Counted from the stretch's first letter, positions 16,739 through 25,813 are shown. The stretch: 64,000 nucleotides of DNA from Mesorhizobium mediterraneum (GCF_002284565.1 NZ_NPKI01000037.1:62001-126000), one strand, 5' to 3'. Notes: a model not told the origin generated them from the sequence alone. Made by a program: numbers and translations.

Positions 16739-17641
16739 ATGTCGAAGAGCAACAACGTCTACAAGGACGCCTACAATCGCGGTCTGCGGCTGCTCGATGA
16801 AACGAAAAGCCTGCCGTCGGAGCCCGAGTTGGGCACGCTGCTCGGCGTCAGCCGCACCACCATCCGCACCATCCTTGCGCGCATGGAAGAGACGGGGCTG
16901 ATCGCCTGGAACAAGCGTAGCAAGACGGTTTTGCGAGTGCCGCGACCGGACGATTTTTTCCCCGAGGAAGAGACCGACACGCTGTCGCAGATCATCGAGC
17001 GCTCTTTCATGCGGCGGCTGCTTGCCGGCGGCGCCGAGCCCGGCATGCAGATCAACGAGCTCGAGCTGGCGCGCGAGATCGGCGTCGGCACCACCAGCGT
17101 GCGCGAGTTCCTGATCCGCTTTTCCCGCTTCGGGCTGATCGAGAAACGCCGCAACAGCCATTGGGTGCTGAAAGGTTTTACCCGCGCTTTCGCGCTGGAA
17201 TTGACCGAAATCCGCGAGATGTTCGAATTGCGCTCGGCCGCCGCCTTCGCCGCCCTGCCCGAAGACAGCCCGGTCTGGGCCGACCTCGACCTCCTGGAAG
17301 GCGAGCATCGCCTGCTGGCGCGCGAGATCGCCACGCGCTTCAATGAATTCTCGGAGCTCGACGAGCGCTTTCACCGGCTGATCCACCGCGCATCGCACAA
17401 CCGCTTCATCGTCGATTTCTACGACGTCATCGCCATGATTTTCCACTACCACTACCAATGGAACAAGGCGCAGGAGCGCGAGCGCAACGAGGTGGCCGTC
17501 ACGGAGCATCTGGCCTATATCGCCGCGCTCAAATCGCGCGATCTCGGCAAGGTCGACGCCGCCTGCCGCAAGCATCTGAAGTCGGCGCGCAATACGCTGC
17601 TGACTTCGATCCCCGAGGGCCAGCAGCCGCAACGGGCTTAA
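16739..17641 (+). CDS. GntR-family regulator with two predicted winged helices and an FCD domain
   Basis: 300 aa from the ATG at 16739 (GAGG six bases upstream). Residues about 10-70 form a GntR-like winged helix (LPSEPELGTLLGVSRTTIRT). A second helix-turn-helix-like segment follows at about 90-150 (INELELAREIGVGTTSVREF, then GLIEKR and WVLKGF). The rest is an FCD-type all-helical effector domain with metal-ligand style residues (ERFHRLIHRAS, FHYHYQW, EHLAYIAALKSRD). Divergent from the UxaA-like dehydratase, so it probably controls the 8862-16465 locus. The doubled DNA-binding part is unusual. Confidence 0.82.
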   Translation: MSKSNNVYKDAYNRGLRLLDETKSLPSEPELGTLLGVSRTTIRTILARMEETGLIAWNKRSKTVLRVPRPDDFFPEEETDTLSQIIERSFMRRLLAGGAEPGMQINELELAREIGVGTTSVREFLIRFSRFGLIEKRRNSHWVLKGFTRAFALELTEIREMFELRSAAAFAALPEDSPVWADLDLLEGEHRLLAREIATRFNEFSELDERFHRLIHRASHNRFIVDFYDVIAMIFHYHYQWNKAQERERNEVAVTEHLAYIAALKSRDLGKVDAACRKHLKSARNTLLTSIPEGQQPQRA

Positions 17642-17735
17642 AGCGCGTCGCGTCTGAACAATGCGACGCGCTTTAAGTTCTTGTTCTTGTGCATGTCGTT
17701 CTCCCAAAACCGCTGCGCACTTTTGGGCGACATGC
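17640..17735 (+). repeat. Mosaic palindromic repeat, possible terminator
   Basis: Begins in the stop codon of the regulator. Stem one AAAGCGCGTCGC (17640-17651) pairs with 17663-17674. A second nested hairpin pairs GCATGTCG (17691-17698) with 17728-17735, and inside it CCCAAAA with TTTTGGG around CCGCTGCGCAC. The same two-hairpin design, with the CCGCTACGCACTTTT core, recurs at 58052-58157. A shorter copy of stem one is at 44578-44623. Confidence 0.8.
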
Positions 17736-17833
17736 ATTGATCGCGCCGCGTTGCCGCAGCAATGATTTGACGATTTTCCACCTGCTGAGCCCGTGCTAGA
17801 TATCTGGCCGTTGCTGCGTGAAGAGGCAGGTCT

Positions 17834-18217
17834 TTGAATATCCGGCGGAGACGATGGAGCATGCCGGCCGCGTTCGCCGCGGCCTATTTGCTCGTGCTCC
17901 AGTCGGTGCTTGGCGCATTCGCCTTCGGCTTAAGCCCGAATGCCTCGCAACTCGACGCTTTCGGCAATGTCATCTGCACTCAGGAGGGCGCCGCCCAGCT
18001 TCCGGGCGGCGATCCGCACCAGCAGCACATGCCGGCCTGCTGCATGCTTGGCTGCGGTGTGGCCTCGGCTGCTTACGTGCCGCCGCCCGCTGCCGGGATG
18101 GTGCCCGGCAATTTTCCCGTCGAAACCGTCGCGTTTGTGCTGCCGGCGTTCCGGCACCTCGATTTCAGCCGCGACCGCTCGCCGTCGAATCCGCGCGCGC
18201 CGCCGGCGTCGGCCTGA
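17834..18217 (+). CDS. DUF2946-like small membrane protein with a Cys/His-rich loop
   Basis: 127-aa protein with one N-terminal hydrophobic segment (signal or anchor, residues about 10-32), then a Cys/His-rich loop: CTQ, HQQHMPACCMLGCG. This pattern matches DUF2946-type proteins found with copper genes. TTG is the likely start since GAGG lies seven bases upstream; an ATG at 17861 is an alternative. It opens a plus-strand copper block with PCu(A)C, YcnI and CopC-CopD genes. A periplasmic metal-binding role is inferred. Confidence 0.6.
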   Translation: MNIRRRRWSMPAAFAAAYLLVLQSVLGAFAFGLSPNASQLDAFGNVICTQEGAAQLPGGDPHQQHMPACCMLGCGVASAAYVPPPAAGMVPGNFPVETVAFVLPAFRHLDFSRDRSPSNPRAPPASA

Positions 18218-18321
18218 TCCGTTCCAGATCGCCTTGCGAAAGCCTTCGCAAGCGCATTCATTCAACATCGAAACTGTTCGCGACCGGCCGACGGCGCGAT
18301 TTCTCAGTTCTTGGAGCTATC

Positions 18322-18861
18322 ATGTCTCATTCTTTCCGCGCGCGGTTCGGCCGCAACAGCCTCTTCCTGCACAGCTTCGAGGAGCGGCTCGGCATCACCG
18401 TGTTCGTCCTCGCCCTCCTGTTCGTCAGCGCCCAGGCCGTTTTCGCGCATGAGTTCAGGGTTGGGGACCTCGAGATCGGGCATCCCTGGTCGCGCGCCAC
18501 ACCGCCCGGCGCCAAAGTGGCCGGCGGCTATTTCACCGTCACCAACACCGGCAGTTCGCCGGACCGGCTGCTGTCGATTTCCTCGGAAATTTCGGCCAAG
18601 GCCGAACTGCATGAAATGGGCGTGAGCGATGGCGTCATGACCATGCGGCCAGTCACCGGTGGCCTTGAGATTCCGGCCGGCGGCAAGGTCGCGCTGGCAC
18701 CCGGCGGCTATCATCTGATGTTCGTCGGGCTGAAGCGGCAACCGAAGCAAGGCGAAGCGTTTCCAGCCACGCTGACCTTCGAGAAGGCCGGCGCCGTCAC
18801 CGTCGACTTCGCCGTGGAAGGCATCGGCGAAACGGGCGGTATGGACAATCACGCTAACTGA
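18322..18861 (+). CDS. Periplasmic copper chaperone PCu(A)C
   Basis: 179 aa; a cytoplasmic N-terminus, a hydrophobic segment (about 24-42) ending AVFAHE, then a PCu(A)C/DUF461 domain. Copper ligands fit the family: His97 and Met99 (LHEMG), Met106/108, His131 and Met133 (YHLMF). Family members deliver Cu(I) to the CuA site of cytochrome oxidase. GGAG lies before the ATG. An open frame extends upstream through the DUF2946 gene but the ATG at 18322 starts at the expected signal anchor. Confidence 0.9.
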   Translation: MSHSFRARFGRNSLFLHSFEERLGITVFVLALLFVSAQAVFAHEFRVGDLEIGHPWSRATPPGAKVAGGYFTVTNTGSSPDRLLSISSEISAKAELHEMGVSDGVMTMRPVTGGLEIPAGGKVALAPGGYHLMFVGLKRQPKQGEAFPATLTFEKAGAVTVDFAVEGIGETGGMDNHAN

Positions 18862-18918
18862 TCCGGCACGCCAACTGACGCGGTCAGATCCGGATAATTC
18901 GAAATTTGAGGGACCATC

Positions 18919-19437
18919 ATGAACAGATATCTTTTGTCGGCCGGCGCGTTTTTTGTCTTGGGGACAAGCGCGGCCTTTGCCCACATCACACTCGAAACGC
19001 AGGAGGCGGCGGTCGGTTCGACCTACAAGGCCGTCCTGCGCGTGCCGCATGGCTGCGACGGCAAGGCGACGACCGCCGTGCGCGTGCAGATCCCGGAAGG
19101 CGTGATTTCGGTGAAGCCGATGCCGAAGCCGGACTGGACGCTGCAGGTCAAGAAAGGCAGATACGAGAAATCCTATCAGCTCCATGGTCAAGAGGTGAGC
19201 AACGGCGTCAAGGAAGTCGACTGGAGCGGCGGCAGCCTGCCGGACGAATTCTACGACGAATTCGTCTTCCGCGGGACTCTGGCGGTAGACCTGCCGGCCG
19301 GCCAAACGCTCTACTTCCCGGTGGTGCAGGAATGCGACGGCGTTGCCGAGCGCTGGATCGAGATTCCGGCGGCCGGCCAGGATGAGGATGCGCTGGAATA
19401 TCCGGCGCCCGGCCTCAAGCTTTCGCCGAAGAAATGA
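18919..19437 (+). CDS. YcnI/DUF1775 copper-binding protein
   Basis: 172 aa with a signal peptide ending at TSAAFAH, leaving His as the mature N-terminus, as in YcnI-type copper proteins. Matching segments include HITLETQEA, the RVPHGCDGKATTAVRVQIPEG strand, YSELHG-like SYQLHGQEV and WIEIPAAGQDED. It lies 57 bases after the PCu(A)C gene and before a strong hairpin. Its role is copper binding in the periplasm; it and the CopC-CopD fusion are often neighbours. Confidence 0.88.
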   Translation: MNRYLLSAGAFFVLGTSAAFAHITLETQEAAVGSTYKAVLRVPHGCDGKATTAVRVQIPEGVISVKPMPKPDWTLQVKKGRYEKSYQLHGQEVSNGVKEVDWSGGSLPDEFYDEFVFRGTLAVDLPAGQTLYFPVVQECDGVAERWIEIPAAGQDEDALEYPAPGLKLSPKK

Positions 19438-19442
19438 TTTTT

Positions 19443-19475
19443 GGCGGCGCGCTTTGTTCGAAAGAGCGCGCCGCC
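19443..19475 (+). terminator. Hairpin after the ycnI-like gene
   Basis: GGCGGCGCGCT (19443-19453) pairs perfectly with AGCGCGCCGCC (19465-19475), six bases after the stop. Only a short T-run follows, so it may be a partial terminator or a processing hairpin before the copCD gene. Confidence 0.6.
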
Positions 19476-19492
19476 GCCTTTGTGACATTGAC

Positions 19493-21130
19493 ATGAGCCT
19501 GGCATCTTTTCGGTGGACGACCTGCAGGTTCGGCAAGCGCGCCGGTTGGCTTGCCATTGGCCTGCTGGCCGCGATCATGCTGCTCGCCGTCATTACCGCG
19601 CCAAATCAGGCTTTTGCCCACGCAGCGCTGGTCACAGCCGATCCGGCCGACGGCACGGTGCTGGCACAGAGCCCAGCGCAGTTCTCGCTGACTTTCAGCG
19701 AGCCGGTCTCGCCGCTGGTGCTGACCTTGGTGCGGCCTGACGGGACGGCGGTTCCGCTGACATCCTTTCGGCTCAATGGCCAGACGGTCGAGATCGACAA
19801 TCCGCAGACGCTTGGATCCGGCACACATGTGCTGAGCTGGCGGGTGATTTCCGCCGATGGCCATCCGGTCGGCGGCTCGGTGCTGTTTTCCATCGGCGCG
19901 CCGAATGCTGAGCCGGCCGTCTCCGAAGCTGTCGACCGGGGTCTGAGGTCGGCGATCTGGATCGGCAAGGTCTTTCTCTATGTCGGCCTCTTTCTCGGCG
20001 TCGGCGGTGCTTTTGCCATCGCCTGGCTGGCGAAGGGCGGGCGTTCCGGCCAGCGCTTCGTCATCGCCGCAATCCTGTGCGGCCTTGTCGCGGCACCCTT
20101 GTCGCTCGGCTTGCAGGGACTGGACGCGCTCGGTGCACCGCTCGTCCGGCTGGCGCAGCCGGGCGTCTGGCAGGCCGGGCTCGGCACCAGCTTCGGTTGG
20201 ACGGTGCTGGTCGCCCTGGTGGCGCTCGGGCTTGGCCTGCTGTCGCTGGTCGGGCCGCGCGGCAGTGCAAGACTGTTTGCCCTTGCCGGCTTGGCCGGTG
20301 TCGGTGCCGCCCTTGCCGCCAGTGGGCACGCAAGTGCCGCCGAACCGCAATGGCTGACAAGGCCGATGGTGTTTCTGCACGGTGCTGGCATTGCCTTCTG
20401 GGCCGGGGCGCTGACGCCGCTCGGTCTCGCCATGAGGCGGAAGCCTGTCGAGGCCACGCCTTTCCTGCGCCGGTTTTCCCAAGCGATCCTGCTCGTGGTG
20501 GCCGTGCTTGCTGCCACCGGCATCGTGCTGGCTGTCATCCAGGTGCAGGCGCCCGCGGCTTTGCTCGGCACTGCCTATGGCCAGTTGCTGCTGATCAAGC
20601 TGGGGCTGCTGTTCTTCCTGTTCACGCTCGCCGCGACCAACCGCTGGAAGCTGACCGCTCCGGCCGAAGCGGGGGAGACGGAAGTGCAGAGGAGGCTGGT
20701 CCGCTCCATCGGCGTTGAAATGCTGATCATTCTGGCGATCTTCGGCGTTGCCGCCGGCTGGCGCTTCACGTCGCCGCCACGCGCCCTGGCGATCGCAGCA
20801 GCGCAGCCGGCATCGATCCATATCCACACGCCGAAGGCGATGGCCGACCTCAGCATCACGCCCGGCCATGTTGGGCCGGTCACGGCGTCTATCGTCATCA
20901 TGACCGGCGATTTCGGCCCGCTCGACGCTAAGCAAGTGACGGTGGTGCTGTCAAAACCCGATGCCGGCATCGAGCCGATCAAACGCGCGGCGACAAAGCG
21001 CGGCGATGGCACCTGGCGTGTCGACGATCTCGTCGTCCCGGTCCCGGGCCGATGGACGGCGCGGCTCGATATTCTCGTCTCGGATTTCGAGATCGTGAAG
21101 ATAGAGGCCCCGATCGATATCAGGCGATGA
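19493..21130 (+). CDS. CopC-CopD fusion copper transport protein
   Basis: 545 aa. After a signal segment ending AFAH, the mature protein starts with the CopC His (AHAALVTADPADG) and has the SADGHPVGGSVLF motif of CopC. Eight or so hydrophobic segments then form a CopD domain (residues about 165-420), with AASGHAS and FLHGAGIAFWAGALTPL motifs. A soluble tail (about 440-545) looks like a YtkA-type domain. The architecture matches YcnJ-like copper importers. Start set at ATG 19493; an upstream frame overlaps ycnI and is not used. Confidence 0.88.
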   Translation: MSLASFRWTTCRFGKRAGWLAIGLLAAIMLLAVITAPNQAFAHAALVTADPADGTVLAQSPAQFSLTFSEPVSPLVLTLVRPDGTAVPLTSFRLNGQTVEIDNPQTLGSGTHVLSWRVISADGHPVGGSVLFSIGAPNAEPAVSEAVDRGLRSAIWIGKVFLYVGLFLGVGGAFAIAWLAKGGRSGQRFVIAAILCGLVAAPLSLGLQGLDALGAPLVRLAQPGVWQAGLGTSFGWTVLVALVALGLGLLSLVGPRGSARLFALAGLAGVGAALAASGHASAAEPQWLTRPMVFLHGAGIAFWAGALTPLGLAMRRKPVEATPFLRRFSQAILLVVAVLAATGIVLAVIQVQAPAALLGTAYGQLLLIKLGLLFFLFTLAATNRWKLTAPAEAGETEVQRRLVRSIGVEMLIILAIFGVAAGWRFTSPPRALAIAAAQPASIHIHTPKAMADLSITPGHVGPVTASIVIMTGDFGPLDAKQVTVVLSKPDAGIEPIKRAATKRGDGTWRVDDLVVPVPGRWTARLDILVSDFEIVKIEAPIDIRR

Positions 21131-21285
21131 CGACCAGCCGGCAGTCTGCGCACACATTTCGGCGAGGCGGTTGACGCAGGCTTGAAGGCCCGTCATTCAT
21201 TTTCGACAAGAATGGCATCCCAAGAAGAACGGGCATCGCTACAAATCGCGGCCTCAACAAAAGATCCGAAAGCAGGGAAGAAACG

Positions 21286-22713
21286 ATGGAAAAAGCCGAA
21301 ATCGGCCTGATCGGCCTTGGCACGATGGGTTCCAACCTGGCGCTCAACATCGCCGAGAAGGGGCACCGCATAGCCGTCTTCAACCGCACCGCCGCACGCA
21401 CCGACGCCTTTGTCGAGAATGCCGGGGCGCTGAAGAACATGGTCGTGCCCTGCTACAGCCTGGAGGAACTCGCCGCCGCCATCCGGCCGCCGCGTCCGAT
21501 CATCATCATGGTGCTGGCCGGCAAGCCGGTCGACGAGCAGATTGCGGCGCTGCGCGGCGTGCTGTCGGCCAACGACATCGTCATCGATGCCGGAAACGCC
21601 AATTTCCGTGACACGATGCGGCGCTTTTCCGAGCTTTCCGATTCGGGTCTCACCTTCATCGGCATGGGCGTGTCCGGTGGCGAAGAGGGCGCGCGGCATG
21701 GACCGTCCATCATGGTCGGCGGCACGGAAGAGTCCTGGAAACGCGTCGAGAAGGTGCTGACCGCCATTTCGGCCAAGTTCAGGGATGAGCCCTGTGCGGC
21801 ATGGCTTGGCACCGATGGCGCAGGGCATTTCGTCAAGACCATCCACAACGGCATCGAATATGCCGACATGCAGATGATCGGCGAGATCTACGGCATCTTG
21901 CGCGACGGCTTGGGCATGGGGCCGAAGGAGATCGCACAAGTGTTTGCCGGCTGGAACAAGGGCCGGCTCAACTCCTATCTGATCGAGATCACCGCCAAGG
22001 TGCTGGCCGCCGACGATCCGAAGACCGGCAAGCCGGTGGTCGACATCATCCTCGACCGCGCCGGCCAGAAGGGCACCGGCAAATGGTCGGTCATCGAGGC
22101 GCAGCAGCTCGGCATTCCCGCCACCGCGATCGAGGCCGCGGTGGCAGCGCGTGTGCTGTCGTCGATCAAGGACGAAAGGCTGGCCGCCGAAAAGGCCTAT
22201 GGCAACAGCGGCGTGACGAAGATTGCCGGCGACAAGGCTGCTCTTCTCGGGGATCTCGAACTGGCGCTGTTCGCCGGCAAGATCGCTGCCTATGCGCAAG
22301 GCTTCGCGGTGATGAGCGGAGCCTCGAAGGAATTCAACTGGAACCTGCCGATGCCGACCATCGCAAAGATCTGGCGGGCCGGCTGCATCATCCGTTCGCA
22401 AATGCTGGACACGATGGCAGAAGCCCTTGGCGCCGGTGGCGCTTCGACCAATCTGTTGATGGCGCCGGCGTTCATTGCGATGATGAAGGAGGCGCATCCG
22501 TCGCTGCGGCGCATCGTGGCAAGGGCGTCGGAGGCTGGCTCGCCGGCGCCGGCGCTGTCGTCGGCGCTGGCCTATTTTGATAGCTACCGCCAGGGCCGCG
22601 GCACCTCGAACCTGATCCAGGCACAACGCGATTTCTTCGGAGCGCACGGCTTCGAACGCATCGACGGGCCGGGCGCATTCCATGGCCCGTGGGGGAGCGG
22701 AGCGGCGGGTTAG
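21286..22713 (+). CDS. gnd: 6-phosphogluconate dehydrogenase, decarboxylating
   Basis: 475-aa Gnd, the typical long form. NADP site GLGTMGSNLAL, VMVLAGKPVDEQ, substrate residues in GMGVSGGEEGARHGPSIMVGG and VKTIHNGIEYADMQMIGE, and a C-terminal YRQGRGTSNLIQAQRDFFGAHGFERID. Converts 6-phosphogluconate to ribulose 5-phosphate in the pentose phosphate pathway, yielding NADPH. GGAAGAAACG precedes the ATG. A 155-base leader separates it from copCD. Confidence 0.96.
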   Translation: MEKAEIGLIGLGTMGSNLALNIAEKGHRIAVFNRTAARTDAFVENAGALKNMVVPCYSLEELAAAIRPPRPIIIMVLAGKPVDEQIAALRGVLSANDIVIDAGNANFRDTMRRFSELSDSGLTFIGMGVSGGEEGARHGPSIMVGGTEESWKRVEKVLTAISAKFRDEPCAAWLGTDGAGHFVKTIHNGIEYADMQMIGEIYGILRDGLGMGPKEIAQVFAGWNKGRLNSYLIEITAKVLAADDPKTGKPVVDIILDRAGQKGTGKWSVIEAQQLGIPATAIEAAVAARVLSSIKDERLAAEKAYGNSGVTKIAGDKAALLGDLELALFAGKIAAYAQGFAVMSGASKEFNWNLPMPTIAKIWRAGCIIRSQMLDTMAEALGAGGASTNLLMAPAFIAMMKEAHPSLRRIVARASEAGSPAPALSSALAYFDSYRQGRGTSNLIQAQRDFFGAHGFERIDGPGAFHGPWGSGAAG

Positions 22714-22900
22714 CGCCGCGACTTGGACCTAGAGTCCAATTTTGCGGTTGCCAGAAAGCAGACATCTCCAGCGACCAACTGGGTGTCGGGTCGCGCCAGG
22801 AACCTGCTATGCCGGTAGAGACGATTGACGGTCTCATCGGTATCGGCGGAGCCGCGAATCTGTGGTAAGCCGCCGCTCAACCAACCAAAGGACGACACCT

Positions 22901-23131
22901 GTGAGCGAACCGACCGTGGCCCAGGCGACCGAAAGTATCTATGCCTCGCTGCGGGCGGACAATGCCGACATCGACGCACATATCGCGACGCTTAAAGCGG
23001 CGCTGACACGAGAAGGGATAAAACAGGCGGTGTTCGATCCGACCAAGCTGGCGCAGAACAACCGCTCGGGGCGCAAGTTGATGCAGGCCTATTTTCGGCA
23101 GCGCGGCGTGAGCGTGAGGTTTTCGGACTAG
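22901..23131 (+). CDS. Small conserved-looking hypothetical protein
   Basis: 76-aa protein from a GTG start with AAAGGA eight bases upstream; an in-frame extension to 22862 lacks such a site. It is rich in Ala, Arg and Lys and reads as a soluble helical protein ending AYFRQRGVSVRFSD. I do not recognise a family. It stands alone between gnd and the TetR cassette, and an overlapping reverse frame is less likely given the ribosome site and residue composition. Confidence 0.55.
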   Translation: MSEPTVAQATESIYASLRADNADIDAHIATLKAALTREGIKQAVFDPTKLAQNNRSGRKLMQAYFRQRGVSVRFSD

Positions 23132-23332
23132 TAGAGCCGCGCGCGGGTGATCTCAAGCGCGCCGTTGGGAGTTCTCGGGCCGGTCCGGCGGTTCGCCATC
23201 TGGACGTCGGGACTGCGCTACATTTCGGCCGGTTGGGTCGCCTTGAGGCTGCCGTGAAAGCTGCCGGTGACCTGCCGACATGCAGCGTGGTGCAGGCATG
23301 GCCGGCCTTGGGCGCGGTCATCGGAGTTCCGT

Positions 23333-24241
23333 TCAGCCGCTGTTGAGTGCTTCGTCCAGTGCCGTCGTCTGGGCCTTGACGAAGGCCTGGGAGATGGCGG
23401 CTTTCGCTTCGATGGCGTCGAAGTTGTGGTAGGCGCCGGGCACTACGTGCAGGGTGCTGGCGACGCCGGCCTGCTGCAGTCGCCGAGCGTAGGTGACGTC
23501 CTCGTCGTGGAACAGGTCGTTGGTGCCGACGCCGATCCATGCGGGCGGCAGGCCGGAGAGGTCGTCATAGCGGGCCGGCGCGGCTAGCGGGGGCACGTTG
23601 CCGTCCGGGGTGGCTGGGCCGAGGTAGGAGCGCCAGCCGAACCGGTTGCTGGCCGGGCTCCAGAGGCGGAGCCGCCGCGGGTCGATGTCGATGCGGGTGG
23701 TGGTCCGGTCATCCAGCATTGGGTAGGACAGCAGTTGCAGGACCGGACGGATCTCGCCGCGTTCCTTCGCCAGCAGCGCCAACGCGGCGGCCAGACCGCC
23801 GCCGGCGCTGGCGCCGCCGATGGCGATGCGTGCGGGATCGATGTCGGGTTGGCCGGCGAGCCATTGCAGCGCGGTGTAGCAGTCTTCCAGCGGCGCCGGG
23901 AACGGGTGCTCGGGCGCGAGCCGGTACTCCACCGAGACGACGACGATGTTGAGCTGATCGGCGATCAGGCGGCAGAAGGCGCTGTCCTGCGCCGCGTCGC
24001 CGAGCACCATTCCGCCGCCGTGGATCCACAACAGTGCAGGAGTCCGAGGCCGGGCCGAAGCCGGGCGAAAGACGTGTACCGACACGTTGGCGTCCACGGA
24101 TACGACCTGCGCGTCCGGCCGCCGGGTGATCCCGGTGAGCTTGGTGAGGAGACGGAGCGCGGGAAGCGTTCCGGCGGTGATGATGGTGCGGGGAAGGAAC
24201 CGCGCGGCTCGCAGTTGTGGGTTGAAGGGTTGCTCGGTCAT
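23333..24241 (-). CDS. Alpha/beta hydrolase (HSL-type esterase)
   Basis: 302-aa esterase of the hormone-sensitive-lipase family: oxyanion motif IHGGGM, nucleophile GASAGGG, and late catalytic residues in GTNDLFHDE and PGAYHNFDAI. The start at 24241 has AGGA six bases away; a longer frame starts at 24310 and overlaps the TetR stop by four bases, so coupled translation is also possible. It shares strand with the TetR and SDR genes upstream. Substrate unknown; small-molecule esters are typical of the family. Confidence 0.85.
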   Translation of the reverse strand: MTEQPFNPQLRAARFLPRTIITAGTLPALRLLTKLTGITRRPDAQVVSVDANVSVHVFRPASARPRTPALLWIHGGGMVLGDAAQDSAFCRLIADQLNIVVVSVEYRLAPEHPFPAPLEDCYTALQWLAGQPDIDPARIAIGGASAGGGLAAALALLAKERGEIRPVLQLLSYPMLDDRTTTRIDIDPRRLRLWSPASNRFGWRSYLGPATPDGNVPPLAAPARYDDLSGLPPAWIGVGTNDLFHDEDVTYARRLQQAGVASTLHVVPGAYHNFDAIEAKAAISQAFVKAQTTALDEALNSG

Positions 24242-24306
24242 CGTGGTTCCTGTCTGATGGAGGGCGACGTCGCCGGGTGTGCCGGGGCTTGTCACAGAAA
24301 TGAGGG

Positions 24307-24897
24307 TCATGGTCGGAGCTCGGCGTCCACCAGGGCCAGGGCGTTGCGGAGGCCCTGCTCGAGGAGGTCGTCGGAGAGTTGTCGGTCGGTCAGGGCGCGG
24401 CAGAGTTGTAGCGTCCCGGCCATCAGGCCGAGGAGGCTGAGCGCCTTCACGCGGGCCGAGGGCGGATCTTCGGGTGCCATGCGGGCGGCGAGGCCGTCGA
24501 TGACGACCAGCACGCCGTCGGTGTACGCCTGCCTGATTGCGTCCGCGCTGCGCCCGATCTCGTCGAGCAGGGCGGCGTTGGGGCAGCCGTCGCCGGGGTT
24601 GTCACGGTGGTGGGCCGACAGGTACCAGCGCACGATCTGTTCGAGGCCGGCCAGGCCGGGCTCCGCCAGCTCGACGATGTTCGCGTGCAGTGTGTGCAGT
24701 TGGTCGGTGACCGCCTCCGCGACGAGGCCGTCCTTGGATTCGAAGTGGGCGTAGAAGGCGCCGTTGGTCAGGTCCGCGTCCTTCATCAGCGTCGCGACTC
24801 CGGAGCCGTCGATACCGTCCCGCTTGAGCCGTCGACCGGCCGTCGCAACGATCCGCTGCCTTGTCTCCTGCTTGTGTTCTTTCGTGTAACGCACCAT
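24307..24897 (-). CDS. TetR-family transcriptional regulator
   Basis: 196 aa with an N-terminal TetR DNA-binding domain (RIVATAGRRLKRDGIDGSGVATLMKDADLTNGAFYAHF, residues about 14-50) and a helical ligand domain with the TetR_C-like GCPNAALLDEIGRS. It lies between the SDR and hydrolase genes on the same strand, 79 bases after the SDR stop. Probably represses the cassette through the GTTCGTAC sites ahead of the SDR. Confidence 0.88.
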   Translation of the reverse strand: MVRYTKEHKQETRQRIVATAGRRLKRDGIDGSGVATLMKDADLTNGAFYAHFESKDGLVAEAVTDQLHTLHANIVELAEPGLAGLEQIVRWYLSAHHRDNPGDGCPNAALLDEIGRSADAIRQAYTDGVLVVIDGLAARMAPEDPPSARVKALSLLGLMAGTLQLCRALTDRQLSDDLLEQGLRNALALVDAELRP

Positions 24898-24976
24898 GCG
24901 TTCCTCTATCTCAACCGGGCTTCGCGCTCCGGATACCGCTATGTCTTGGTCAGTTGTCAGTGGATCTAAGCAGCGA

Positions 24977-25792
24977 TCAGCTCGGCATCCGGTTGAATCT
25001 GCGGATGACGCGGTCGAAGATCCGGGCCGGGGCGACGCGGTGCACCGCGTTGATGATCCGGGCGGTCGTACCGGCGGTGCGCCGTAGTTTTGGGTTCCGG
25101 TCGGTGGCCGCCGCGACGATCACCTTGGCGACGACGGCGGGGTCGTCGCCGCTGCTGAGGTTCTTCTCCAGCAGCTCGTCGTAGTTGCGCCGTCCCGCCG
25201 CGTAGAGCGGCATGGGGGTGTCGGCCTCCACGCTGTGGCCTGCGAACGGAGTGTTGATCGGGCCGGGCTCGACGAGCAGGACCCGGACGCCGTAATCGCG
25301 AACCTCGTGGTCCAGCGATTGGGAGTAGCCTTCGACCGCGTGCTTGGTCGAGACGTAGAGGGCCATGAACGGGCTGGGGACGAATCCGCTGAGGGAGGAG
25401 ACATTGATGATGCGTCCGCGGCCTTGGACGCGCATGTGCGGCAGGACCGCCTTGGTCGTCCGCATGATGCCGTAGACGTTAATGTCGAAGATGTCCTGCG
25501 TCTGGGTAATCGAGAACTCCTCGGCTGCGCCGGTTGTGCCAACGCCGGCGTTGTTGACCAGGACGTCGATGTGGCCGAGCCGATCGATCACCTGCTTGAC
25601 CGCTGAGGCGACCAATTCGTCGCTGGTCACGTCGAGGTCGAGGTAGGTCACCCCGGCGGGCGCGGTGAGTTGCGCGGTGTTGCGGCCGGTTCCGATCACC
25701 TGGAAACCTGCGGCGGCCAAGGCGATCGCTGTGGCCTTGCCGATGCCTGAGGTGGCGCCTGTTACGAGCGCAACCTGCGGAGTTGTTGTCAT
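24977..25792 (-). CDS. Short-chain dehydrogenase/reductase
   Basis: 271-aa SDR: cofactor motif TGATSGIG, NNAG, catalytic Ser in NVSSLSGF and YxxxK in YVSTKHA, then PGPINTPF. First gene of a leftward trio with TetR and hydrolase. AGGAG is six bases before the ATG at 25792; ATG 25795 is an alternative. The layout suggests oxidation or reduction of a hydrophobic alcohol or ketone together with the esterase; substrate not known. Confidence 0.88.
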   Translation of the reverse strand: MTTTPQVALVTGATSGIGKATAIALAAAGFQVIGTGRNTAQLTAPAGVTYLDLDVTSDELVASAVKQVIDRLGHIDVLVNNAGVGTTGAAEEFSITQTQDIFDINVYGIMRTTKAVLPHMRVQGRGRIINVSSLSGFVPSPFMALYVSTKHAVEGYSQSLDHEVRDYGVRVLLVEPGPINTPFAGHSVEADTPMPLYAAGRRNYDELLEKNLSSGDDPAVVAKVIVAAATDRNPKLRRTAGTTARIINAVHRVAPARIFDRVIRRFNRMPS

Positions 25793-25813
25793 CATGAGCT
25801 CCTGAAGTTTTGA

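Noticed and set aside
22710..22979. Minus-strand frame overlapping the 76-aa hypothetical gene
   Set aside because: The plus-strand gene has a better ribosome site and residue mix.
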